A DNA stretch of 64,000 nucleotides from Spectribacter acetivorans. Lineage in GTDB: Bacteria > Pseudomonadota > Gammaproteobacteria > Nevskiales > Salinisphaeraceae. The translations under genes were made by a program, and so were the position numbers. The DNA is taken from contig NZ_JAVRHY010000001.1 of assembly GCF_031846305.1 (NCBI RefSeq), positions 124,001 to 188,000 on the forward strand, in the 5' to 3' direction. Below, in pieces: positions 55,654 through 64,000 of the stretch (position 1 is the first letter of the stretch; the number at the start of each line of letters is the position of its first letter). The notes below the pieces were generated by a model. It did no database searches. It was not told the origin of the DNA and worked only from the letters and a program-made list of their open reading frames with translations.

Positions 55654-56309
55654 GCCTTTTCATCCCCGGTCACGATCTTTTCCGCCCATTCGTCCAGGGT
55701 GATCTCGCCTTCCTGTTCGACCGCTGCACGCTCATGCGGGCGCAGCACGTCCTGCATGCCGTCGATGCGCTTCCAGCCGGCGACCGGGGTTTCCCGGTCC
55801 GCGGCGGGCACATAACGGGACTGCTTGATCTGCTTGTAGCGGTGGATATAACGAGGGCAGTTCTGCCACAGCTCGTGCAGTCCGACGCGTACCACCAGCT
55901 CGGCCTCCTGCCATTCACTCAGCAACGGGTCGGTGGCGCACACCGACCCGCGGCCCTGCAGGCGGATGCGGTGCGGGGTCTCGAAATCGATGAACAGCAT
56001 GCCGATCTCGGCGCAACTGTCGATGTTGCCCATCGAGTAGTACATGCCGTTGCCGTCGTAGCTGGGGAAAGCCAGGGTCTGGTCGTCCAGCACCTTCACG
56101 AAGCCGGTCGGTCCGCCCTTGTAGGAGACCGTCGGGCGTCCCTTGGGGTCGATGGTGGTCAGGAAGAACATGTCGCGGGATTCGATGAAGGCCTTCGCCT
56201 CCGGGGTGATCTCGGTGGCCATGGCCACGTCCTCCACCCGATCCGCGATTCCGCGGGTGCCGAAATGGTCCTGAAAGGCCCGATGTGGTTCTTCGTATAG
56301 TCGGCTCAT
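55650..56309 (-). CDS. Pyridoxamine 5'-phosphate oxidase-like flavoprotein (219 aa)
   Basis: This has the split-barrel FMN-binding fold of the PNPOx-like family. MATEITPEAKAFIESRDMFFLTTIDPKGRPTVSYKGG and the following FPSYDGNGMYYSMGNI are typical. ATG 56309 follows GGAGGAG; the frame continues to 56369 with no ribosome site. It is followed by GFA with an ATGA overlap. Members of this subgroup often act on quinones or F420/heme-like ligands; the ligand here is unknown. Confidence 0.83.
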   Translation of the reverse strand: MSRLYEEPHRAFQDHFGTRGIADRVEDVAMATEITPEAKAFIESRDMFFLTTIDPKGRPTVSYKGGPTGFVKVLDDQTLAFPSYDGNGMYYSMGNIDSCAEIGMLFIDFETPHRIRLQGRGSVCATDPLLSEWQEAELVVRVGLHELWQNCPRYIHRYKQIKQSRYVPAADRETPVAGWKRIDGMQDVLRPHERAAVEQEGEITLDEWAEKIVTGDEKA

Positions 56310-56396
56310 GGCTCCTCCACCATCGCTGCAACAGAGCGCAGCATTGGCCCAACATCGGGCGGCGGTCAAGCCCGTTGTTGCGGACCGCTCACGAGG

Positions 56397-57551
56397 TCAG
56401 TCCGCGTGCCGGTGAAAATCCATGCGGGCGATCAGCGGCAGCACCAGCAGGCCGTAGGCCAGCATCGGCCAGATCGGCAGTTGCGGCCGCTGGAACAGCT
56501 CCGCCAGCAGGCCGCCGGCCAGGGGCACCGCGAAGGCCATGCCGTAACCCACCGCGAACATGCCGGCCGAGAAGGTGCCGGTATCGCCGGGCGCCACCAC
56601 ATGCGGCGCGGCTGCCACCATCAGGATCAGCTGGATGGCGGTGGCGCTGCCCAGCAGCACCGCGGCCACCAGCGCGGCGTTGCCGTCCAGCCACAGGAAT
56701 GCCAGTCCCCCGGTGACCGCCATCACGCCGGTGATAAGAACCGGCTCGCGGCGGGCCACCAGACGCGGGGCCATCGGCACCATTACCAGCGATGCCGCCC
56801 CCTGACTGAGGTTAAACCAGAACAGGGTGGTGGCCAGCCGGTCGGCCTCGCCGCGCGCACCTAGCAGATCCGCCATATAGGCATTGGTGCCGAAGAACAG
56901 CGTGGAGGCTGCGCCCAGAATCAGCCCGAACGACCACATGCGCCGGTCGCCGCCAAGAATCGAACCCGGGGTTCCCGGTTCCGCATCCGGGGCCCGGTCG
57001 GACGGGCGGGTCAGCAAGACGGCAATGAGCAGGGCGGGCAGGGACCACACCAGAAGGGTCAGACGCCAGTCGTTGCCGGTCAGCGGCATGATCAGCGGCA
57101 GGGTCAGACCCGCGCCCAGAAACTCGCCCAGCAGCATGCCGTTCATGTAAACCGCCACCGCCAGTGCGGTGAATCCCGGGCACCAGCGGGCCACGATCGC
57201 CGGCAGCGCCGGCTGCATTACGGCAATGCCGAAGCCCATGACCGCGGTGGCGGCAAACAGCAGCGCGGCGGGTGGTGCCAGGCCGCGAGCGGCCGAGGCC
57301 AGGGCCATCAGCGCCACCGCCATCACCAGGGCCCGGCGGGCGCCCAGGCGGCCGATCAGCCAGGCGCCGGGCAGGGCGCCTAGGCCCAGCATCAGGACCG
57401 GCAGGGTGGTCAGCGCACCCACGCCGGCAGCAGCCAGGCCCAGCTCCCCGCCGATCTGCGGCGCCAGGGCCGGGGCCACCAGCACCGGCACGCGCAGGTA
57501 CACGCCGGTGAACCAGAGCAGCGCCAGCAGCGCGAGACGGGACGGCGTCAA
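56397..57551 (-). CDS. MFS transporter, CynX/NimT-like family (384 aa)
   Basis: This is a twelve-segment major facilitator protein, best matched to the CynX/NimT (cyanate/nitroimidazole-type) exporter group (LRVPVLVAPALAPQIGGELG at TM1). TTG 57551 overlaps the stop of the upstream gene (TTGA), giving MTPSRLALLAL. A larger frame starting at 57899 lies inside the peptidase gene and is not used. Coupling to prolyl aminopeptidase may be accidental. The C-terminus is short and basic. Confidence 0.82.
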   Translation of the reverse strand: MTPSRLALLALLWFTGVYLRVPVLVAPALAPQIGGELGLAAAGVGALTTLPVLMLGLGALPGAWLIGRLGARRALVMAVALMALASAARGLAPPAALLFAATAVMGFGIAVMQPALPAIVARWCPGFTALAVAVYMNGMLLGEFLGAGLTLPLIMPLTGNDWRLTLLVWSLPALLIAVLLTRPSDRAPDAEPGTPGSILGGDRRMWSFGLILGAASTLFFGTNAYMADLLGARGEADRLATTLFWFNLSQGAASLVMVPMAPRLVARREPVLITGVMAVTGGLAFLWLDGNAALVAAVLLGSATAIQLILMVAAAPHVVAPGDTGTFSAGMFAVGYGMAFAVPLAGGLLAELFQRPQLPIWPMLAYGLLVLPLIARMDFHRHAD

Positions 57552-58504
57552 CGGGACCCGAAACGATCGGTGGCGGCCAGCAGCTCGTCGCGATTGCCGG
57601 CCTCGAAGGCGGAATGGCCGGCATCCGGCACGATGCGCAGGTCGGCCTCCGGCCAGGCCTGGTGCAGGTCCCAGGCATTGCGCAGCGGGCACACCACGTC
57701 GTAGCGCCCGTGCACGATCACCGCCGGAATATGGCGGATGCGATCCACCCCGCGCAGCAGTTCGTCGTCGCGCTCGAAGAAGCCGCGATGAATGAAGTAG
57801 TGGCACTCGATGCGGGCGAAGGCCAGGGCGAAGCTGTCGTTGGAAAATGCCGCCTGCGCGTTGGGGTTGGCGTGCAGGAAACTGGTGGCTGCCTCCCACA
57901 CCGACCAGGCCCGGGCTGCCGCGCGCCGCACGTTGCCATCGGGATCGGTCAGGCGTCGGTAGTACGCGGCCACCATGTCGTCGCGTTCCTCGGGTGGAAT
58001 CGCCGCCACGTAGGTTTCCCAGGCATCCGGAAACAGGTTGCTGGCCCCGGACTGATAGAACCAGGCGATTTCCTGCTGCCGCAGCATGAAGATGCCGCGC
58101 AGCACCAGTTCGGTGACCCGGTCCGGGAATGCCTGGGCGTAGGTCAGCGCCAGTGTCGAGCCCCAGGAGCCGCCGAACACCTGCCAGCGATCGATGCCCA
58201 GGTGCGTGCGAAGTCGCTCGATATCATCGACCAGGTCCCAGGTGGTATTGGCCTCGAGGCTGGCGTGGGGCCGAGAACGGCCGCAGCCGCGCTGGTCGAA
58301 CAGCACGATGCGATAGATGGACGGATCGAAGAACCGCCGGCTGCGGGCATTGCAGCCGCCGCCGGGACCGCCGTGCAGGAACACCACCGGCTTGCCCGCC
58401 GGGTTGCCGCACTGCTCGTAATACAGCGTGTGCAGGTCGGAGACGGCGAGTTCGCCCTGATCGTAGGGATCAATGTCGGGGTAAAGCGAAGGAGCTGGAC
58501 ACAT
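57548..58504 (-). CDS. pip: Prolyl aminopeptidase (proline iminopeptidase, 318 aa)
   Basis: This S33 serine peptidase removes N-terminal proline. VVFLHGGPGGGCN is the oxyanion motif, GGSWGSTLAL has the nucleophilic Ser, and GRYDVVCP plus GHSAFE supply Asp and His. Length is normal (~315 aa). ATG 58504 starts MCPAPSLYPDIDPYDQG. It is followed by an MFS gene with a TTGA overlap; upstream (58505-59153) is a long intergenic region. Confidence 0.93.
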   Translation of the reverse strand: MCPAPSLYPDIDPYDQGELAVSDLHTLYYEQCGNPAGKPVVFLHGGPGGGCNARSRRFFDPSIYRIVLFDQRGCGRSRPHASLEANTTWDLVDDIERLRTHLGIDRWQVFGGSWGSTLALTYAQAFPDRVTELVLRGIFMLRQQEIAWFYQSGASNLFPDAWETYVAAIPPEERDDMVAAYYRRLTDPDGNVRRAAARAWSVWEAATSFLHANPNAQAAFSNDSFALAFARIECHYFIHRGFFERDDELLRGVDRIRHIPAVIVHGRYDVVCPLRNAWDLHQAWPEADLRIVPDAGHSAFEAGNRDELLAATDRFGSR

Positions 58505-59153
58505 GGGGTATTGGGAGCGAATGTAGCGTGCAATTGTGGCATGGGCGTATCACCTGACGATCCGATCTGGCTAAGCTCCTCGCTCAGGGATGCCGCAGAC
58601 GTTGCCGTAGTCTTGCGCGCGGACACGGCTGAGCCTGTAGTGCCGTGAGTGCTGGCTTTGCTTGTCGGCTCGGTCCGATTGCTACCAGTATCCCCTCAAA
58701 TCGTCGGCCGGCATTGCGACGGAATGAAGCCGGAAAATGGCGCAATCGATATCCGGGGTTTTCGGGAGGGTCCGCCGATCCCAGCAACGGATCGGCAGGC
58801 AGATTTGTGCCGGGCCCGCTTTTCCTTTTTCGCAACCGGGTAAACGCGTGGATTATTCGTTGCGCGCCGATGGGGCGACGCCTCCTTGCGTTACCGCGGT
58901 CTTTTTTGATACGAATCGGGAAAATAAGCGCAAACAGATTTGAAGTCTTCGCCCTTGGTGCTGGTGTTGCGTCTCGGCGCACCGTTGCAGTTCCGGTGGG
59001 TAACAGCGCAGAGGCTAGGTGTGGCTGTGAGATACCCGTACCACGTCGACTGCTTGCTCCTCGCCGTAACCCATACCTTTAAAGGGCGAGATGTAATCGA
59101 GGGGCAGTTCGAATCCCCTTTGGGTGTCAGACCTCGCTCGAGGGGGAACCATC
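58505..59153 (+). other. Long intergenic region / leader of the TSP3 lipoprotein gene
   Basis: 649 bp without a gene. It contains a strong hairpin GCCGATCC...GGATCGGC (58774-58796) and, nearer the start of the next gene, three successive stem-loops: CTCGCC/GGCGAG (59060-59090), AGGGG/CCCCT (59100-59119) and CCTCGCTCGAGG (59132-59143). GGGGGAA then precedes ATG 59154. The stack may be a regulatory 5' leader. A TTCGAAT loop looks like a tRNA T-arm, but no tRNA is present. Confidence 0.45.
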
Positions 59154-62100
59154 ATGGCTACGCGATTTACCAGGATCTGTTCGCGCACGGTAGCCGCTTC
59201 GGCCGCGCCAGCCCGTTCCTCGGCGGTGAAAGTGGCTAGAAAGACTTGCCTGATCACCATTGTATTTGGCGCGGCGCTGATCCTGGCAAGCTGCGGTGGA
59301 GACGGCGCCGGGCAAAGAGCACCTGCATCCGGCCTGTCCGGGACCGGGCAGAAGGGCCCGTTTCAGCCCGGTGGTACCGCCGTCGCGTTTCAACTGGGTG
59401 CTAATGGCGCCCGTACAGGAGGGCAAACTAGCAAGGCGGTGAACGACACCGGTGCCTACAGCCTGCCCGATCTGGACTGGAGCGGACCCACTGAACTCCA
59501 GATCAGCGGCTCTTTCTTCGACGAAACCACAGGTAACTTCTCCAGCGGTAATCGCACCCTGCGCGCGCTGACCGACGCACCCGAAGCCGCTAACGTCAAC
59601 ATTTTCACCCACCTTACGGCAGCCCGCATTCAAGCCCTGCTGGGCGATGGCATACCCTTCGGCGACGCGCGCACGCAAGCCCGGGGCGAACTCTCCACCA
59701 TAATGGGCACCAACGCCGCACCGACCGTGCTGGATCTGTTGCAGGACAGCGACAACACCGACGACAGTGCCAACCTACTGCTTTTCTCGGGCGCGGCGCT
59801 TACTGCCGGCGGCGGGCAGAACGCCTTGGACGCCATGGCGGATGATTTTGCTGACGATGGCCTGATCAACGACGGAGGCAGGGATGCCTTCAACGCCATT
59901 GGCCAGGCCGCGGTCGGCAATGCCGACTTGCTGGCCGACGCCCGGACGAACCTGATGAATCAGTTCGGTGTGACGCCACCGGATGATGCTGATGGCCAAG
60001 CCCCGGCGTGGCTGCCTGAAGACACCGACGGCGACGGTGTCGCGGATATCGACGACAACTGCCCCGCGACCAGCAATCCCGATCAAACGGATACGGATGG
60101 TGATGGATCGGGTGACCCATGCGACGACCTGACCGATCGTGATGACGACGGCGTTGGAGACGCCAGCGACAACTGCCCGACGACCGCGAATCCCGAACAG
60201 GTTGATAGCGACGGGGACGGCATCGGGGATACCTGCGACAACTTCAATGATACCGACGGTGACGGCGTTGCCAATGCGTCGGATAACTGCCCGGCGGCAG
60301 CCAATCCCGACCAGGAAGATATCGACGATGATGGCATCGGTGATGCCTGCGATGAATTTAACGACAGCGACGACGATGGTGTCGCCAACGGCAACGATAA
60401 TTGCTTCGCAACAAACAATCCTGACCAAGACGATGCCGACGGTGACGGGATTGGCGATGCCTGCGACAGCCTAAACGACAGTGACGGCGACGGCATCGCC
60501 GATGCGATTGATAACTGCCCCGGCATGGCTAATGGGAATCAGCCTGATGCGGATGGCGACGGCATTGGCGATGCCTGCGATGGCATCAACGATCGCGATG
60601 GCGATGGCGTGGCCGAGGGGCAGGACAATTGCCCGTCGATTGCCAATATGAGCCAGACCGATACCGACGGTGACGGCCTGGGCGACGCCTGTGACGAGCT
60701 GACCGACAGCGACGGTGACAACATCGCCGATGGTGAGGATAACTGCCCGGCGAATGCCAATCCGGCCCAGACCGATACCGATGGCGACGGCCTGGGCGAT
60801 GCCTGCGACGACCTCAACGACAACGACGGCGACGGCGAGGCCAACGACGCTGACAATTGCCCGGACACCGCCAATCCCGATCAAGCCGATGTCGACGGGG
60901 ACGGTGTTGGTGACGCCTGCGACGATCTGAATGATAACGACGGCGATTCCGTCGCCAACGCCGGCGACAACTGCCCCGACGCCGCCAATCCCAATCAGGC
61001 CGACGTCGATGGCGACGGCATCGGGAATGTCTGCGACGAGCTCAACGACAACGACGGCGACGGCGTCGCCAACGGCACTGACAACTGCCCCGACGCCGCC
61101 AATCCCGATCAGGCTGATGGCGATGGCGATGACATCGGCGATGTCTGTGACAATCTGACCGACAGCGACGGCGACAGTATCGCCGATAGCGACGACAACT
61201 GTCCGGCCAGGGCCAATCCGGACCAGATCGATACTGACGGCGACGGCATTGGTGACGCCTGCGACAACCTGACTGACAGTGACGGCGACAATATCGCCGA
61301 CGGTGATGACAACTGTGCCGATACCCCCAATCCCGGTCAGGAGGACGTCGACGGCGATGGTGTTGGCGATGCCTGCGACGGCTTGAACGACAATGATGGC
61401 GATATCGTTGCCAACGATGTCGACAACTGCCCCGATACCCCCAACCCCGATCAGATCGACACGGACGGCGACGGTATCGGCGACGCCTGCGACGACCTGA
61501 ACGACAACGACGACGACGGTCTGGCCAACGACACTGACAATTGCCCGGATATGGCCAACCCCGACCAGGCCGACGTTGACGGCGACGGTATCGGCGACGC
61601 CTGCGACGACCTGAACGACAACGACAACGACGGTGACGGTATTGCGAACGGCAGCGACAACTGCCCCGACACCCCCAATCCCGATCAGGCCGACGTCGAC
61701 GGCGATGGTATCGGCGATGCCTGCGACGACCTGAACGACAACGACGGTGACGGTATTGCGAACGGCAACGATAACTGCCCCGACACCCCCAATCCCGATC
61801 AGAACGACGCGGATAGTGACGGTTTGGGTGACGCATGCGACGACATGACCGACGGTGACGGAGACGGCGTCGCCGACGACAACGACAATTGCCCGGCCAC
61901 TCCCAATCCCGACCAGGAGGATACCGACGGCGACGGCTTCGGTGACCTCTGCGACATCGCGGCTGCCCCCGGCAGCATCACCGGCGCCGTCTTCGGGGGC
62001 GGGCAGCCAGCGGTCGGGGCGATGGTCACGCTGTATGCCGCCGGGGAAAGTCCGGGCGATGCCACCGTTGAACTGGCCGGCGCCATGACCGACGGCGATG

Positions 62101-64000
62101 GGCGTTTCACTATCGACCTGATGTCGTTGGTAACGAGCGGCGATCTGGCCGAGGGTCAGCTCGTCTACCTGACCGCGAGCGGCGGGGGCGCCGCCGGTGG
62201 CGGCGGTGTGAACAGCGCGAGCCAGCTAATGACCGTGGTGGGGCCCTACTGCGATCCGGCGGACTCCGGGTGCGATTTTCCCGATTCCGTCACCATCAAC
62301 GAGCTGACCACCGCGGCCGCGACCTCGGTGCTGCAGGATTTCATCACCTTCGTGGATTGCCCGGATATCGTGGGCAACGCCACCCCCGGCACCTGCGCAG
62401 CCATTCCCGGTGCCATTGGCCTGAATGCCCGCGCCGGGACCCTTGGCGCCCTGGTGAACATCGGTAGCGGCCGGGCGTCGGATTTTCTGGACGCTAACGC
62501 TGCGGACAGCCCGGCTATCGCCGCCACCCGGCGACGGCTCAACAGCATGGGCAACATCCTGGCCGGTTGCGTCACCACCGACGGCCCGGAGGCGGCCGGC
62601 TGCGGCGATCTCTTCGACGTCACCATCAGCGCCGACAACACCCTGGCCGCGGCCTTCCAGATCGCGGCCTACCCGGCGGTGAACGTCGCCGGGGACAGTC
62701 TGTTCGCCCTCCAGCCCGCAACACCGGTCTACACTCCGGCGCTGAGCGCCGCGCCCGACAACTGGACCGTGGGCGGGCAGCGCTTTGCCTATGCGACCAA
62801 CGCCGGCGACGACTCTGTGTCCGCGTACCGCCGCAGCGACACCAGCGGTGCGTTGGTCGAGCAAGCCGGTTCGCCGTTTGACTCCGGCACCGGGGCGAGA
62901 TCAGTCACCGTCCACCCGAGCGGGGCCTTCGCTTACGTTACCAATACAGGCGACGGTAATGTCTCGGCCTACCGTGTTGACCCGGCCGCCGGCGAACTGA
63001 CCCAGGTGGCCGACTCGCCGTTTGCCGCCGGTGAAGATCCGATATCGGTCACCGTCGATTCGAGCGGGGCCTTCGCCTATGTCGCCAACGAAGGCGACGA
63101 CACCGTCTCGGCCTACCGCATCGATCCTGCCACCGGCTCGCTCACCGAGCTGGACGACTCGCCGTTTGCCGCTGGCACTGAGCCGCAGTCGGTAACCGTC
63201 CATCCGAGCGGTGGCTTCGCCTATGTCGCTAACGCCGGCAGCGACAATGTCACGGCCTACAGCATCCATCCAGCCAGCGGCGCGCTCGCAGAGTTGGCCG
63301 GCTCGCCGTTTGCCGCCGGCGATCAGCCGGTGTCGGTCAGCGTCGACCCGCGCGGTGCCTTCGCTTATGTCGCCAATGCCGACAGCGACAATGTCACGGC
63401 CTACAGCGTCGACCAAGCTAGCGGTGCGCTCACTGAGTTGTCCGGCTCGCCGTTTGCCGCCGGCGATCAGCCGGTGTCGGTCAGCGTCGACCCGCGCGGT
63501 GCCTTCGCCTACGTCACCAGTGAAAGTGGCGATAATATCTCGGCCTTCCACGTTGACCAGGCCACCGGCGAACTGACCCAGGTGGCCGATTCGGCGTTTG
63601 CCGCCGGTGAAGATCCGATATCGGTCACCGTCGATTCGAGCGGGGCCTTCGCCTATGTCGCCAACGAAGGCGACGACACCGTCTCGGCCTACCGCATCGA
63701 TCCTGCCACCGGCGCGCTGACCGAGATCGACGCCGCCTCCCCGTACTTCGCCGGGCCGAGATCGTTCCCCTCCGACATCGCGGCGGCGCCGTCGGGGCGC
63801 TTCGCCTATACCGCCAACCCGGGCAACGACAGCGACGTCACCGCCTTTGCCATCGATCCGCTGACCGGCGCGCTGGCCCAGACGCCGGATTCGCCGATAA
63901 GCAGCCGTGCATTGGATAACGACGAAGCCAATGCGGTCGCCGTCGACCCCACTGAATCCTTCGTCTACGCGACCCAGAACAGTGCCACCGGCGACGGCGA
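59154..64000 (+). CDS. Giant thrombospondin type 3 repeat / beta-propeller lipoprotein (3' partial)
   Basis: One frame is open from ATG 59154 to the right edge (at least 1615 codons) with no stop. The N-terminus ends in LILASC (lipobox Cys); GTG 59226 or 59232 would give a more standard signal peptide. After an ~240-residue acidic domain come 17 thrombospondin type 3 repeats of 38 residues (about 290-936) with DTDGDGV and DNCP, which bind calcium. A carboxypeptidase-regulatory-like stretch (GSITGAVFGGGQPAVGAMV) and a helical domain follow. From about residue 1205, YVTN/lactonase-like blades of 48 residues run to the edge. Surface-attached adhesin or matrix protein is likely, unproven. Confidence 0.82.
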   Translation, partial: MATRFTRICSRTVAASAAPARSSAVKVARKTCLITIVFGAALILASCGGDGAGQRAPASGLSGTGQKGPFQPGGTAVAFQLGANGARTGGQTSKAVNDTGAYSLPDLDWSGPTELQISGSFFDETTGNFSSGNRTLRALTDAPEAANVNIFTHLTAARIQALLGDGIPFGDARTQARGELSTIMGTNAAPTVLDLLQDSDNTDDSANLLLFSGAALTAGGGQNALDAMADDFADDGLINDGGRDAFNAIGQAAVGNADLLADARTNLMNQFGVTPPDDADGQAPAWLPEDTDGDGVADIDDNCPATSNPDQTDTDGDGSGDPCDDLTDRDDDGVGDASDNCPTTANPEQVDSDGDGIGDTCDNFNDTDGDGVANASDNCPAAANPDQEDIDDDGIGDACDEFNDSDDDGVANGNDNCFATNNPDQDDADGDGIGDACDSLNDSDGDGIADAIDNCPGMANGNQPDADGDGIGDACDGINDRDGDGVAEGQDNCPSIANMSQTDTDGDGLGDACDELTDSDGDNIADGEDNCPANANPAQTDTDGDGLGDACDDLNDNDGDGEANDADNCPDTANPDQADVDGDGVGDACDDLNDNDGDSVANAGDNCPDAANPNQADVDGDGIGNVCDELNDNDGDGVANGTDNCPDAANPDQADGDGDDIGDVCDNLTDSDGDSIADSDDNCPARANPDQIDTDGDGIGDACDNLTDSDGDNIADGDDNCADTPNPGQEDVDGDGVGDACDGLNDNDGDIVANDVDNCPDTPNPDQIDTDGDGIGDACDDLNDNDDDGLANDTDNCPDMANPDQADVDGDGIGDACDDLNDNDNDGDGIANGSDNCPDTPNPDQADVDGDGIGDACDDLNDNDGDGIANGNDNCPDTPNPDQNDADSDGLGDACDDMTDGDGDGVADDNDNCPATPNPDQEDTDGDGFGDLCDIAAAPGSITGAVFGGGQPAVGAMVTLYAAGESPGDATVELAGAMTDGDGRFTIDLMSLVTSGDLAEGQLVYLTASGGGAAGGGGVNSASQLMTVVGPYCDPADSGCDFPDSVTINELTTAAATSVLQDFITFVDCPDIVGNATPGTCAAIPGAIGLNARAGTLGALVNIGSGRASDFLDANAADSPAIAATRRRLNSMGNILAGCVTTDGPEAAGCGDLFDVTISADNTLAAAFQIAAYPAVNVAGDSLFALQPATPVYTPALSAAPDNWTVGGQRFAYATNAGDDSVSAYRRSDTSGALVEQAGSPFDSGTGARSVTVHPSGAFAYVTNTGDGNVSAYRVDPAAGELTQVADSPFAAGEDPISVTVDSSGAFAYVANEGDDTVSAYRIDPATGSLTELDDSPFAAGTEPQSVTVHPSGGFAYVANAGSDNVTAYSIHPASGALAELAGSPFAAGDQPVSVSVDPRGAFAYVANADSDNVTAYSVDQASGALTELSGSPFAAGDQPVSVSVDPRGAFAYVTSESGDNISAFHVDQATGELTQVADSAFAAGEDPISVTVDSSGAFAYVANEGDDTVSAYRIDPATGALTEIDAASPYFAGPRSFPSDIAAAPSGRFAYTANPGNDSDVTAFAIDPLTGALAQTPDSPISSRALDNDEANAVAVDPTESFVYATQNSATGDG
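60021..61965 (+). repeat. 17 tandem TSP3 units (114-bp period)
   Basis: Units repeat every 114 bp (38 codons), e.g. GACAACTGCC at 60054, 60168 and GATAACTGCC at 60282. They encode DNCP-x6-PDQ-x-D-x-DGDG-x-GDACD-x-x-N-D. One unit near 61612 has an in-frame 6-base gain (DNDNDGDG). The last units are more alike than the first, consistent with expansion at the 3' side. Confidence 0.9.
62991..63713 (+). repeat. Beta-propeller blade duplications (144-bp unit)
   Basis: The blade period is 144 bp. Positions 62991-63137 and 63567-63713 are 147-bp copies with only two mismatches, exactly four blades (576 bp) apart. Positions 63299-63364 and 63443-63508 are identical over 66 bp, one blade apart. DNA-level identity far beyond protein need points to recent duplication or gene conversion. 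Confidence 0.88.

Noticed and set aside
57552..57899. N-terminal extension of the MFS transporter frame
   Set aside because: It overlaps the prolyl aminopeptidase coding sequence, is Arg-rich, and TM1 begins right after TTG 57551.
58649..58843. Small open frame in the long intergenic region
   Set aside because: No ribosome site, mixed composition and it includes the hairpin at 58774-58796; no supporting evidence of coding.
59100..59125. tRNA T-arm-like GGGGCAGTTCGAATCCCC
   Set aside because: The five bases before TTCGAAT do not pair correctly with those after it, and no acceptor, D or anticodon arm is present.
59775..63551. Multiple minus-strand open frames across the TSP3/propeller gene, some Val/Ile-rich and membrane-like
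   Set aside because: They repeat with the same 114-bp period and are reverse complements of Asp/Gly codons (GAC/GGC); they are artefacts of the repeat composition.

Overview
The window is GC-rich chromosomal DNA of a gammaproteobacterium. Recognisable gammaproteobacterial genes include pepN, phoBR with pst, mrcB, a DinG/YoaA helicase, tsaB, rsmJ and acpH. Coding is dense, with many 4-base ATGA/TTGA overlaps and acidic proteins that suggest a marine or halophilic relative of Halomonas, Salinisphaera or Ectothiorhodospiraceae. I cannot fix the genus. I found no rRNA, tRNA, CRISPR array, prophage or intact insertion sequence.

Layout. 1-5.1 kb: a membrane-anchored alpha/beta hydrolase cut by the left edge, a FabH-type ketoacyl synthase and aminopeptidase N. 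5.1-14.4 kb: a complete phosphate-starvation island (phoB, phoR, an OprP/OprO-like porin, phoU, pstS, pstC, pstA, pstB, second phoU). Clear Pho boxes, two of them triple arrays, precede phoB, the porin and pstS. 14.5-20 kb: PBP1B, an LpoP-like TPR lipoprotein, a DinG/YoaA helicase and TsaB, joined by stop-start overlaps. 20-25.2 kb: two REP-like repeats, a TesA-type esterase, a gamma-carbonic anhydrase, RsmJ, an SCP2 protein, two small unknown proteins, a CoA-type NUDIX hydrolase and a DegV protein.

25.2-37.5 kb is almost entirely minus-strand: slipin with NfeD, ParA, a sirtuin with an EthD protein, a GNAT-nitrilase fusion, and a run of RND adaptor, RND pump, ATP/ADP-translocase-like transporter and Tat-exported aldo/keto reductase. 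37.5-40.4 kb holds a repetitive secreted protein, a strong terminator, a ~157-bp MITE-like element and a TpsB/FhaC-type outer-membrane transporter without a visible signal peptide. 40.5-45.4 kb carries two unrelated photolyases, a second sirtuin and an MBL-fold hydrolase. 45.5-58.5 kb is housekeeping and accessory metabolism, including a VapBC-type toxin-antitoxin pair, a sorbosone-dehydrogenase/NHL double propeller with a divergent LysR regulator, an MscS channel, a PhoD-like phosphatase and prolyl aminopeptidase with an MFS exporter.

59.1-64.0 kb is one reading frame that never closes before the right edge, so it is easily missed. It encodes a giant lipoprotein with 17 regular 38-residue thrombospondin type 3 (calcium-binding) repeats, a carboxypeptidase-regulatory-like segment and a YVTN/lactonase-type beta-propeller whose blades are being duplicated or homogenised at DNA level. 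This gene and the secreted-protein/MITE/TpsB region are the least ordinary parts of the window.
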